Shown here piece after piece: positions 1 through 5,245 of a stretch of DNA of 8,933 bases. A program made the translations under genes and the position numbers. Position 1 is the first letter of the stretch. Each line of letters opens with the position of its first letter. The notes under the pieces were generated by a model, which worked only from the letters and a program-made list of their open reading frames with translations, made no database searches and had not been told where the DNA came from. Source of the stretch: Propionibacteriaceae bacterium (GTDB lineage: Bacteria; Actinomycetota; Actinomycetes; Propionibacteriales; Propionibacteriaceae); the NCBI GenBank assembly GCA_031260385.1, contig JAIRKB010000300.1, positions 1 through 8,933 on the forward strand, written 5' to 3'.

Positions 1-41
1 CCATCCCCAAACAAAGAACAGTCCGAAACGCCTTCCGCGCA

Positions 42-117
42 GCAACATCGGCACCCATCCCCCAACAAAGAACAGTTCCCATTCCCGGATGGCGCTGCGC
101 TTATCCAGGCTACGGCT
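42..117 (+). repeat. 76-bp repeat module, copy 1
   Basis: This 76-bp segment recurs at 454-529 with the same length and six mismatches (positions 53, 61, 64, 65, 79 and 97 against the other copy). Its right half is a REP-like hairpin (84-113). Positions 55-76 also match 1-22 with one mismatch, giving a third, partial copy at the window edge. A 16-nt slippage-like duplication follows: TTATCCAGGCTAC at 101-113 is repeated at 117-129. Confidence 0.85.
84..113 (-). repeat. REP-like element, copy 1
   Basis: Read on the minus strand, the element begins with GTAG (110-113) and continues into an imperfect hairpin. The outer pairs join 84-85 with 108-109 and 87-90 with 103-106; the inner pairs join 92-94 with 98-100. 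The mismatch at 86/107 and the unpaired bases at 91 and 101-102 resemble the interrupted stems of bacterial REP sequences. In other bacteria a GTAG or GGAG tetranucleotide beside an imperfect palindrome is the form acted on by REP-associated tyrosine transposases (RAYT, Y1 type). No such transposase is in this window. Confidence 0.65.
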
Positions 118-143
118 TATCCAGGCTACTTGAGCGGATGTAT

Positions 144-194
144 CCGCGAGTGTACACGCAAGTGTGCGGCATCTAGGATGCCTAGCACGGCACC
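144..194 (+). repeat. 51-bp repeat module, copy 1
   Basis: Matches 385-435 over 51 bp with one mismatch (151 T against 392 C). Within it, ACAC-GCAA-GTGT (154-165) forms a small GNRA-type hairpin, and GCATC-TAG-GATGC (169-181) is an inverted repeat with a three-base spacer. CTAGG-ATG-CCTAG overlaps this as an alternative pairing. The module is followed by a hairpin, CGGCACC-GAA-GGTGCCG (188-204). Confidence 0.85.
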
Positions 195-234
195 GAAGGT
201 GCCGAGTACGAGCTTCACGCTAAGTGAGAGTCAG

Positions 235-252
235 GGATGGGTGCCGATGTTG
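235..252 (-). repeat. 18-bp inverted copy of module segment 43-60
   Basis: Positions 235-252 are the exact reverse complement of 43-60, and match 455-472 in inverted orientation with one mismatch. The region therefore holds both direct and inverted copies of the same word, as in mosaic REP clusters. Confidence 0.8.
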
Positions 253-274
253 TTGGGCGGAAGCTGGGTCGAAA

Positions 275-305
275 AAATCGTGCAACGATTTAGGCACGCA
301 GTGCC
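275..305 (+). other. Two adjacent hairpins with GCA triloops
   Basis: AAATCGT-GCA-ACGATTT (275-291) is a perfect 7-bp stem. One base later, GGCAC-GCA-GTGCC (293-305) is a perfect 5-bp stem. Both have the same GCA loop. No U-tract follows, so neither looks like a standard intrinsic terminator. Confidence 0.6.
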
Positions 306-310
306 GTTTT

Positions 311-358
311 CGGCGCGAGTCCGAGCGCCGCGATAAGATCCCACAGGGATCGCGGCGC
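311..358 (+). other. GC-rich hairpin with a competing alternative stem
   Basis: Bases 325-332 pair perfectly with 351-358 and 338-342 pair with 346-350, giving a 13-bp stem with a 5-base bulge (333-337) and an ACA loop. Bases 325-330 can instead pair with 311-316 (CGGCGC with GCGCCG). The two stems exclude each other. No gene starts just downstream on either strand, so an attenuator role is not supported. Confidence 0.55.
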
Positions 359-384
359 GAAACGTCTTCCGCACGCGAGCGACG

Positions 385-435
385 CCGCGAGCGTACACGC
401 AAGTGTGCGGCATCTAGGATGCCTAGCACGGCACC
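385..435 (+). repeat. 51-bp repeat module, copy 2
   Basis: Second copy of the 144-194 module, one mismatch in 51. The following hairpin is kept but altered: GGCACC and GGTGCC now enclose TGCAA (430-446) instead of GAA. In copy 2 the order of modules is 51-bp then 76-bp, whereas in copy 1 the 76-bp module comes first, so the two blocks are not a simple tandem duplication. Confidence 0.85.
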
Positions 436-453
436 TGCAAGGTGCCAAGTACG

Positions 454-529
454 GCAACATCGGCGCCCATCCACCGGCAAAGAACAGTTCGCATTCCCGG
501 ATGGCGCTTCGCTTATCCAGGCTACGGCT
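454..529 (+). repeat. 76-bp repeat module, copy 2
   Basis: Second copy of the module at 42-117 (70 of 76 positions identical, no gaps). It holds the REP-like hairpin at 496-525. It ends about six bases before the direct repeat that covers the stop codon of the minus-strand membrane-protein gene, so it lies directly in that gene's 3' flank. Confidence 0.85.
496..525 (-). repeat. REP-like element, copy 2
   Basis: Same GTAG-plus-hairpin layout as the element at 84-113, with the hairpin loop changed by one base (position 509 T instead of G). The stem bases are unchanged. It lies about 27 bp beyond the stop of the minus-strand membrane-protein gene, a usual place for REP elements, where they can protect mRNA 3' ends or weaken transcription. 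That role is inferred. Confidence 0.65.
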
Positions 530-534
530 GCCTC

Positions 535-569
535 CCAGGAGTTCACCGCTCGCTAGATAACGACGTGGA
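535..569. repeat. Direct repeat at the stop of the membrane-protein gene
   Basis: The segment carries CCAG, AGTTCACC, GCTAGA and CGACGTGGA in the same order as 1436-1466, with small length differences between the blocks. The stop codon of the minus-strand gene (553-555) lies in the GCTAGA block. On the minus strand both genes therefore end with codons for His-Val-Val just before or near the stop, and share the same trailing sequence. Confidence 0.7.
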
Positions 570-1374
570 AAGAGTTGATTATCGCTTCAACGTCGGATGC
601 CAATTCTGTGACGTTTTCGGTTTTTACCCATAGGGAAATTCGGTAGATATTGGCTTCGGGTAGATCAGCCCTGAAGAAGACTAAGTTGACGGTGTATTCC
701 TTATCGGAGGAGACAACCTTCTCGGCGGCATAGCGGAGCATCTCTAGGCCGTTGACCGTACCATCGGCGACTCGGTTCGTGGTTGTCCCAGGGTAGTCGG
801 CGGCGAGTTTGACGAGCACGCTACTGGCGTAGCGGCTGAGTTCCCAATCGCGGAAATTAGTGTCGGTTCGAACCAGGACGGCGGTGCCAGTGCGGGTGTG
901 ACGATAGGTGAGTGTCGGCTCGCTCGGGGTGGCACTTTGGTCAAGCGTCCACCCTGGGGGTGGCGTAATGTCCCCCCTGGCTTCAATCAGGGAGTGATCA
1001 ATCGGCGGGGCTTGAGTGGTTGGGTCCTCACTTGGGGTGGGGGTTGGATCATCACCTGGAGTAGCGGTTGAGGGGGTCGGAAGGCTGCTTGAAGGGGAAC
1101 TCGGTTTGTTGCCTCCCAGCAACAGCGCCGCTGCCACACCCCCACCAATCAACGCCACGACAACGATGCCAATCACCACTAAGAGACCGGTTCGGTTCTT
1201 CTTGGGCGCAACCGGTGGGATCTGACCGGCTCCCCAAGCTGGGCCCCCCGGAGCACCACCTTGACCGTACGCCGGATAAGGCGCCGGTGCCGGCGGAGCG
1301 GGTGGCCCTTGGTAAGGCGGTGGGTATTGTGGTGGCTGAGCGGGGCCATAAGGTGGTTGCGCCATGATAAACAT
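553..1374 (-). CDS. Proline-rich single-pass membrane protein with extracytoplasmic domain
   Basis: The 273-residue protein has a proline/glycine/tyrosine-rich cytoplasmic head (about 5-56), a short basic KKNR stretch, one membrane segment (about 62-87), and a Ser/Thr/Pro linker (88-125). A soluble outer domain follows (126-273). This layout is common among actinobacterial envelope proteins. The outer domain ends in IINSF followed by a few residues and has alternating strand-like segments, which suggests a Mog1/PsbP/LpqN-like fold; that is inference from pattern only. The first ATG was chosen because GGGAG lies 5 nt before it; a second ATG nine bases further in (MAQPP) has no well-placed site. 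The gene follows the regulator on the same strand after 78 bp and may be cotranscribed with it. Its function is unknown, and the direct repeats around it make it a possible inserted unit. Confidence 0.85.
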   Translation of the reverse strand: MFIMAQPPYGPAQPPQYPPPYQGPPAPPAPAPYPAYGQGGAPGGPAWGAGQIPPVAPKKNRTGLLVVIGIVVVALIGGGVAAALLLGGNKPSSPSSSLPTPSTATPGDDPTPTPSEDPTTQAPPIDHSLIEARGDITPPPGWTLDQSATPSEPTLTYRHTRTGTAVLVRTDTNFRDWELSRYASSVLVKLAADYPGTTTNRVADGTVNGLEMLRYAAEKVVSSDKEYTVNLVFFRADLPEANIYRISLWVKTENVTELASDVEAIINSFHVVI

Positions 1375-1397
1375 CCGTTCTCCCGAAGCTTAAATCA

Positions 1398-1424
1398 AGG
1401 TTAGCACCGGACATATGAGGTCAA
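1398..1424 (-). promoter_or_regulatory. Weak candidate promoter for the membrane-protein gene
   Basis: On the minus strand TTGACC (1419-1424) precedes TAACCT (1398-1403) with a 15-bp spacer, shorter than usual. The start would lie some 17-20 bases before the ATG. The 78-bp gap otherwise shows no terminator after the regulator gene. Confidence 0.25.
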
Positions 1425-1435
1425 TGAGCAAGACT

Positions 1436-1466
1436 CCAGTAGTTCACCAAAGCTAGACGACGTGGA
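1436..1466. repeat. Direct repeat at the stop of the regulator gene
   Basis: Partner of 535-569. It covers the end of the regulator gene (stop 1453-1455) and 17 bases beyond. About 27 bases match across the two copies, broken by a 3-4 base variable stretch and by an extra TAA in the other copy. The pair encloses the membrane-protein gene and its upstream region (about 900 bp from copy to copy). Confidence 0.7.
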
Positions 1467-2241
1467 GGTCGATTCCGCGGTCTTCGATTTGGGCGCGCAT
1501 TTCTGGGTCGATGCCGGTGTCGGTGACGAGGATCTTGACCATCTCTGGTGAGCAGATTCGAGCGAAGGCGGTGATGCCGATCTTGGAGGAGTCGGCGACG
1601 ATCATGACGGTGTTGGCGCTGGCGGCGAGGCGGGAGTTGACGGAGGCTTCGGCATCGGAGTAGGCGGAGGCCCCGAAGGCGGGGTGATAACCATTGACGC
1701 CGAGGATGGCGATGTCGACGTGGAGACCATCGATCGAGCGATCAGCGATCGGTCCGTACAACTCGTACGAGTGCGGTCGCACAACCCCACCGGTGACAAC
1801 CACCTTGAGGTAGGGACGGACCAACAATCCGGCGGCGACATTAACGGCGTTGGTGACGATCGTGAGGGCGGGATCGGAACCGGGGGCACTCGACAGGTCA
1901 GGGCGGACGGCCAGAGCATGGCCGACCTCCAGCATCGTCGTACCACCGTTAAGGGCGACCACCGAACCCAAGGGCACCAGGTCGGCCGCTCGCTGGGCGA
2001 TCCGGCGTTTCTCGGCCTGGGCTTTTTGTGATTTCAGGCTCAAAGGCAGATCGATACTGCTGGCATTGGCGATCGCCCCGCCGTGGGTCCGGGTCACTAG
2101 ACGCTGGGAGTCGAGGTAGGTCAGGTCACGACGGATCGTCGCGGCCGAGGAGTTGAGCGCCTCGACGGCATCACTGATCTGGATCTCGCCCGATTCGGCG
2201 AGCAATTGCATGAGGGCGTTTAGGCGTTCGCGCCGGGTCAT
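1453..2241 (-). CDS. DeoR/GlpR-family transcriptional regulator
   Basis: A 262-residue sugar-responsive repressor of the usual family length. The N-terminal winged helix-turn-helix spans about 4-57 and ends in the family's characteristic stretch, with RRDL (37-40) and HGGA (53-56). The C-terminal DeoRC sensor domain, which in this family binds a phosphorylated sugar, shows NGGTT (98-102), TNA (130-132), TGG (150-152) and ADSSK (216-220), where His is more usual at the first Ser of SSK. The start at 2241 is favoured over the upstream ATG at 2313 because AAGGAGG lies 5 nt before it and the HTH then begins near residue 4; the longer start would overlap the operator-like repeats. It is divergent from the catabolic operon, so it probably represses that operon and itself, with a pathway sugar phosphate as inducer (inference). 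Confidence 0.93.
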   Translation of the reverse strand: MTRRERLNALMQLLAESGEIQISDAVEALNSSAATIRRDLTYLDSQRLVTRTHGGAIANASSIDLPLSLKSQKAQAEKRRIAQRAADLVPLGSVVALNGGTTMLEVGHALAVRPDLSSAPGSDPALTIVTNAVNVAAGLLVRPYLKVVVTGGVVRPHSYELYGPIADRSIDGLHVDIAILGVNGYHPAFGASAYSDAEASVNSRLAASANTVMIVADSSKIGITAFARICSPEMVKILVTDTGIDPEMRAQIEDRGIDLHVV

Positions 2242-2282
2242 GATTGCCTCCTTGGTGAGCCTCGTTCCTACCACCATAACCC

Positions 2283-2311
2283 ATTTTGAGCATTTTCGCT
2301 TATTATCGCTC
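2283..2311. promoter_or_regulatory. DeoR-type operator: three ~10-bp direct repeats
   Basis: Three related words follow one another: ATTTTGAGC (2283-2291), ATTTTCGCTT (2292-2301) and ATTATCGCTC (2302-2311). Helical-turn-spaced direct repeats with A/T runs and a TCG core are typical of DeoR-family binding sites. On the minus strand the GATAAT at 2303-2308 could serve as a -10 box for the regulator gene, so binding here would give autorepression. The regulator and its site lie next to each other, but binding is inferred. Confidence 0.55.
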
Positions 2312-2356
2312 ACAAACTGACCAGATCTGAGGAAGAGAAGGAGGATTTTTGTAACG

Positions 2357-2383
2357 AAATGATCACAAATGAGCGTTCCATGA
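2357..2383. promoter_or_regulatory. Second cluster of ~10-bp repeats upstream of the operon promoter
   Basis: AAATGA occurs at 2357-2362 and 2367-2372, and CCATGA at 2378-2383, with 10-11 bp spacing. The cluster ends directly at the candidate -35 box (2384). It may be another part of the regulator's operator, but the words differ from the set at 2283-2311. Confidence 0.3.
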
Positions 2384-2413
2384 TTGACACGATCTTTATC
2401 GCTCAGATAGCGT
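2384..2413 (+). promoter_or_regulatory. Candidate operon promoter with operator word in the spacer
   Basis: A perfect TTGACA (2384-2389) is followed after 18 bp by TAGCGT (2408-2413), which fits the loose TAnnnT -10 form of high-GC Gram-positives. The spacer contains TTATCGCTCA (2396-2405), an exact copy of the word at 2303-2312 in the upstream operator cluster. A repressor bound here would block polymerase directly. Transcription would start near 2420, leaving a short leader before the ATG at 2443. Confidence 0.55.
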
Positions 2414-2442
2414 GGTTGGACATCTACTGCGGAGGAGGGTCA

Positions 2443-3363
2443 ATGCAGCCAAATCTGTTTGTTACTACCGAGATCGCCAGCCAACCCCAATGTTGGGCGC
2501 AAGCCATCTCACTAAGCGATTCCCCCGGTCTGCCGCAGGTCGGTGAACGCGTCGCCATCATTGGTTGTGGCACCTCCTGGTTCATGGCCCAGACCTATGC
2601 CGCGCGCCGTGAGGCCTGCGGTCAAGGTGAGACCGACGCCTTCACCGCCTCCGAGTTTCCCCCCCAGCGCGCCTATGATCGCGTCATCGCCATCAGCCGC
2701 TCCGGCACCACCACGGAGGTCCGGCGGGCCCTCGATTGGGTGCGACCCGGGGTGCCAACCACGATGCTGACCGCCGTCCCCTCCCCCGCGATTGCGGCCA
2801 CTGTCGCTGACCTGATCGACCTGAGTTTCGCCGACGAGCAATCGGTGGTCCAGACTCGGTTCGCGACCTCGGTGGTTGCCCTGCTGCGCGCCCACTTGGG
2901 TGAGAACCTCGACCAAGCGCTTATGGACTGCCAGACCGCCCTCCAGACTGAGCTGCCACCAGCCTGGATTGACGCTGAGCAGGCAGTCTTCCTTGGTATG
3001 AAATGGACGGTCGGTCTCGCCAATGAAGCGGCCCTCAAGTGCCGCGAAGCTTCGCTGAGTTTCACTGAAGCCCACCAGGCGATGGACTACCGTCACGGCC
3101 CGATTTCACTGGCCGAAGCTGGTCGGTTGGTTTGGATGTTTGGTCGGCCCCCCGAAGGCCTCGCCGAACAAGTCCAGGCGACGGGCGCGACTTGGATCGC
3201 CTCCGGTTTGGACCCCTTAGCCGATTTGGTCCAGGCCCAACGGCTGGCGGTGGCACGCGGGTTGGCCCGCGGGCTCGACCCCGACCATCCCCGCCATCTC
3301 AGCCGCGCTGTCGTCTTGGAAGAGAGGTCGCCATGCCCCTCGTACATCCCTCCACGATCCTGA
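2443..3363 (+). CDS. SIS-domain sugar-phosphate isomerase/deaminase (AgaS/GlmS-isomerase-like)
   Basis: The 306-residue protein resembles the isomerase half of GlmS and the AgaS-type amino-sugar-phosphate deaminases, without a glutaminase domain. The first SIS domain shows GCGTS (41-45) and SRSGTTTE (85-92), the sugar-phosphate binding loop. The second half shows NEAALKCRE (194-202) and DYRHGP (215-220), matching the catalytic region of GlmS-like enzymes. The likely reaction is ketose/aldose isomerisation with loss of ammonia from glucosamine-6-P or galactosamine-6-P; which one cannot be read from the sequence. The start at 2443 is preferred over the in-frame ATG at 2359 because GGAGG lies 7 nt before it, the candidate promoter falls inside the longer version, and the extra 28 residues look unlike the family. 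It is the first gene of the operon, and its last 31 bases overlap the aldolase gene. The family-like part ends near HLSRAVVLE (285-293); the tail after it is encoded in the overlap. Confidence 0.88.
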   Translation: MQPNLFVTTEIASQPQCWAQAISLSDSPGLPQVGERVAIIGCGTSWFMAQTYAARREACGQGETDAFTASEFPPQRAYDRVIAISRSGTTTEVRRALDWVRPGVPTTMLTAVPSPAIAATVADLIDLSFADEQSVVQTRFATSVVALLRAHLGENLDQALMDCQTALQTELPPAWIDAEQAVFLGMKWTVGLANEAALKCREASLSFTEAHQAMDYRHGPISLAEAGRLVWMFGRPPEGLAEQVQATGATWIASGLDPLADLVQAQRLAVARGLARGLDPDHPRHLSRAVVLEERSPCPSYIPPRS

Positions 3364-4184
3364 CCCCAGCCACCCAAGTCGGCGCCGGCGTCGGCGCCTT
3401 CAACGTCATCCAACTGGAACTCGCCGAAGCGATCATCATGGGCGCCGAAGCGGCCAGCCAGGCGGTAATCCTCCAGATCTCCGAGAACTGTGTTCGCTAT
3501 CACGGCCGCCTCGCCCCGATCGCCCGCGCCTGCCAAGCCCTCGGAGCGGCCGCTTCCATCCCAGTGGTGGTTCATCTCGACCACGCTGAGGATATCGCTC
3601 TCGTCCACGAGGCGATTGATCTCGGTTTCGATTCCGTGATGTACGACGGTTCCCGCCTCGACGATGTCGCCAACCAAGCTACCACCGCCGAGGTGACCGC
3701 CTTCTGCCACCAGCATGGCGTCTGGGTCGAAGCCGAGTTCGGCGAGATCGGCGGCAAGGACGGCGTCCACGCCCCCGGCGTCCGCACCGATCCAGTCCAA
3801 GCCGCCGCCTTCATCGCCGCCACCGGGGTTGACGCCCTAGCGGTAGCGGTGGGCAGTTCTCACGCCATGACGACCCGCGTTGCCAAGCTCGACTTCGACC
3901 TGATCGCCCGCCTAAACAGCGCCCTAAGCGTTCCGCTGGTCCTCCACGGCTCCTCCGGGGTTCCTGATGCCGATCTCGCCGAGGCGGTTCGCTCCGGGAT
4001 GACCAAGATCAATATCGCCACCCTGCTAAACCAGGTGTTCACCGGTTCGGTTCGCGAAACCCTAGCCGCGAACCCCGCCTTGGTGGACACCCGGAAATAC
4101 TGCTCCCCCGCCCGCGCCGCGGTCGCCGAAGCGGTCGCTAGCCTGCTGACGATCCTCGCCCACCCCGAGGCGGTTCAACCATGA
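3333..4184 (+). CDS. Class II ketose-bisphosphate aldolase (fructose- or tagatose-type)
   Basis: This 283-residue zinc-dependent aldolase cleaves a ketose 1,6-bisphosphate to dihydroxyacetone phosphate and glyceraldehyde 3-phosphate. Its length fits the short GatY/KbaY-like group rather than the longer Fba type. Visible landmarks are GAFNV (21-25), HLDHA (81-85) with catalytic Asp83 and zinc ligand His84, SVMYDGS (101-107), EAEFGEIGG (133-141), VGSSHAM (173-179) with zinc ligand His177, HGSSGVPD (205-212) with zinc ligand His205, and KINIAT (225-230) for phosphate binding. All expected catalytic residues are present. The start follows AGAGG by 5 nt within the end of the SIS gene, and its stop shares ATGA with the next gene, so translation is likely coupled. 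Fructose and tagatose preference cannot be told apart here. Confidence 0.92.
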   Translation: MPLVHPSTILTPATQVGAGVGAFNVIQLELAEAIIMGAEAASQAVILQISENCVRYHGRLAPIARACQALGAAASIPVVVHLDHAEDIALVHEAIDLGFDSVMYDGSRLDDVANQATTAEVTAFCHQHGVWVEAEFGEIGGKDGVHAPGVRTDPVQAAAFIAATGVDALAVAVGSSHAMTTRVAKLDFDLIARLNSALSVPLVLHGSSGVPDADLAEAVRSGMTKINIATLLNQVFTGSVRETLAANPALVDTRKYCSPARAAVAEAVASLLTILAHPEAVQP

Positions 4185-5233
4185 AGATCGGGGTTCTAAC
4201 TGGGGGCGGCGACTGCCCCGGACTCAATGGCGTGATTCGCGCGATCGTCAACCGTGGCATCAGCACCTATGACGACACCATCCTCGGCTATTGGGATGGC
4301 TGGCGGGGGCCCCTTGAGGGCCGCAGCGAAACCCTGACCTTAGCCCGGGTCCGCGACATCCTGCCCCTAGGCGGCACGATCTTGGGGACCTCCCGGACAA
4401 ATATCGCCGACCCCGAACGCCTTGCCACCGTCATTGCCCAGCTACAAGCCGACAACGTTGACGCCCTCATCCCGATCGGTGGTGAGGACACCCTCGGAGT
4501 CGCCTTACGCCTCGCCGAGGCGGGGGTGCAGGTGATTGGCGTTCCCAAGACCATCGACAACGATCTCAGTGGTACGGACGTTACCTTCGGCTTCACAACC
4601 GCCGTGCAGGTCGCCGTCGAAGCCGTTGATCGGGTCCGGACCACCTCCGCCTCCCACCACCGTGGTCTGGTAGTGGAGGTGATGGGCCGCCACGCTGGCT
4701 GGATCGCCTTGCAGACCGGCCTGGCCTGCTCAGCCGTCGCCACCCTGATCCCCGAAGTGCCCTTCGACCTCGACGCCATCTGCGGCCTCGTCGCCGCGTC
4801 GATCCAGGAGCGCCGTGATGCGATCGTCGTCGTCGCCGAAGGGGCCCTGCCCCGCGCTGGTACGATCGAAAACGACCAAGGCGGTGCCGTTGATGAGTTT
4901 GGACACGTCCAAGTCGGCGGTATCGCTGAGTTCATCGCCAAGGAAATCACCCGCCGCTCGGGGGTGGAAACCCGTAGTGTCGTGCTCGGCCACGTTCAGC
5001 GTGGCGGCACCCCAACGGCGTACGATCGGGTGCTCGCCACCCGCTTCGGCGTCGCCGCAGTTGATGGACTGCATCAAGGAAAGACCGGGGTCATGGTCAG
5101 TGCGCAAGGCAGCGCGATTGGCATCGTACCCCTGGCCGAGGCCACCGGAACGCTCCGGACCGTGCCAAGGCAGCTAATAGACGAAGTCGGCGCCATCTTG
5201 GGCATCGATTCCGCAGACATGAAATACAAATAA
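4181..5233 (+). CDS. 6-phosphofructokinase, PPi-dependent type (PfkA superfamily)
   Basis: A 350-residue enzyme that phosphorylates the C1 hydroxyl of a ketose 6-phosphate. Landmarks in order are GGGDCPGLN (8-16), GGTILGTSR (64-72), GGEDT (100-104), PKTIDND (122-128) with the catalytic Asp pair, MGRHAGW (168-174) and HVQRGGTP (271-278). Two residues decide the phosphate donor in this family. Asp103 stands where ATP enzymes carry Gly in GGDGS, and Lys123 stands where they carry Gly in GTIDND. Both are in the PPi state, as in the PPi enzyme of Amycolatopsis methanolica, which it resembles in length and motifs. PPi enzymes are usually reversible and unregulated. It overlaps the aldolase gene by 4 bp (ATGA), and 12 bp separate it from the binding-protein gene. 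It may act on fructose-6-P or, given its neighbours, tagatose-6-P. Confidence 0.92.
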   Translation: MKIGVLTGGGDCPGLNGVIRAIVNRGISTYDDTILGYWDGWRGPLEGRSETLTLARVRDILPLGGTILGTSRTNIADPERLATVIAQLQADNVDALIPIGGEDTLGVALRLAEAGVQVIGVPKTIDNDLSGTDVTFGFTTAVQVAVEAVDRVRTTSASHHRGLVVEVMGRHAGWIALQTGLACSAVATLIPEVPFDLDAICGLVAASIQERRDAIVVVAEGALPRAGTIENDQGGAVDEFGHVQVGGIAEFIAKEITRRSGVETRSVVLGHVQRGGTPTAYDRVLATRFGVAAVDGLHQGKTGVMVSAQGSAIGIVPLAEATGTLRTVPRQLIDEVGAILGIDSADMKYK

Positions 5234-5245
5234 CCGGAGGAAAGT

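Larger units (their letters stand above)
1..552. repeat. Non-coding repeat and hairpin mosaic
   Basis: This stretch carries no credible gene. Short open frames here run through repeated sequence, overlap one another and match no recognisable family. It is built from at least three recurring pieces: a 76-bp module (42-117 and 454-529, six mismatches), a 51-bp module (144-194 and 385-435, one mismatch), and a 15-bp piece (24-38 and 358-372, one mismatch). A 22-bp part of the first module also occurs at 1-22, so the array probably continues to the left of the window. Between the copies lie several perfect short hairpins, many with three-base loops. It sits downstream of the minus-strand gene ending at 553 and may help end or stabilise that transcript; that is inference. 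Confidence 0.85.

Noticed and set aside
275..305. Intrinsic terminator for the minus-strand genes
   Set aside because: The hairpins are real, but no run of T follows on the proper side in either orientation, so I record them only as hairpins.
1..552. CRISPR array
   Set aside because: There are only two or three copies of each module, with uneven spacing, inverted copies and no regular unique spacers, and no cas genes are present.
130..556. Several open frames on both strands in the left repeat region (for example 130-336, 224-556 and 220-546)
   Set aside because: They overlap each other, run through the repeated modules, lack clear ribosome sites and show no family pattern. They are best read as chance frames in GC-rich repeats.
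2242..2313. Longer start of the regulator gene (2313)
   Set aside because: It would add 24 residues before the HTH and cover the operator-like repeats. The ATG at 2241 has AAGGAGG 5 nt upstream and matches the family start.
2359..2442. Upstream in-frame ATG (2359) as the start of the SIS gene, with AAGGAGG at 2338-2344
   Set aside because: The spacing from AAGGAGG is 14 nt, too long, and the candidate promoter at 2384-2413 would lie inside the gene. The extra residues are unlike the family, while the ATG at 2443 has GGAGG at a good distance.
3132..3332. Upward extension of the aldolase frame into the SIS gene
   Set aside because: The extension is a shadow of the SIS coding frame. Class II aldolases begin close to the MPLV start, where a ribosome site is present.
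3093..3800. Long minus-strand open frames opposite the operon (such as 3093-3800 and 4288-4950)
   Set aside because: They are antisense shadows of well-identified genes, caused by GC-rich codon use, and have no family pattern of their own.
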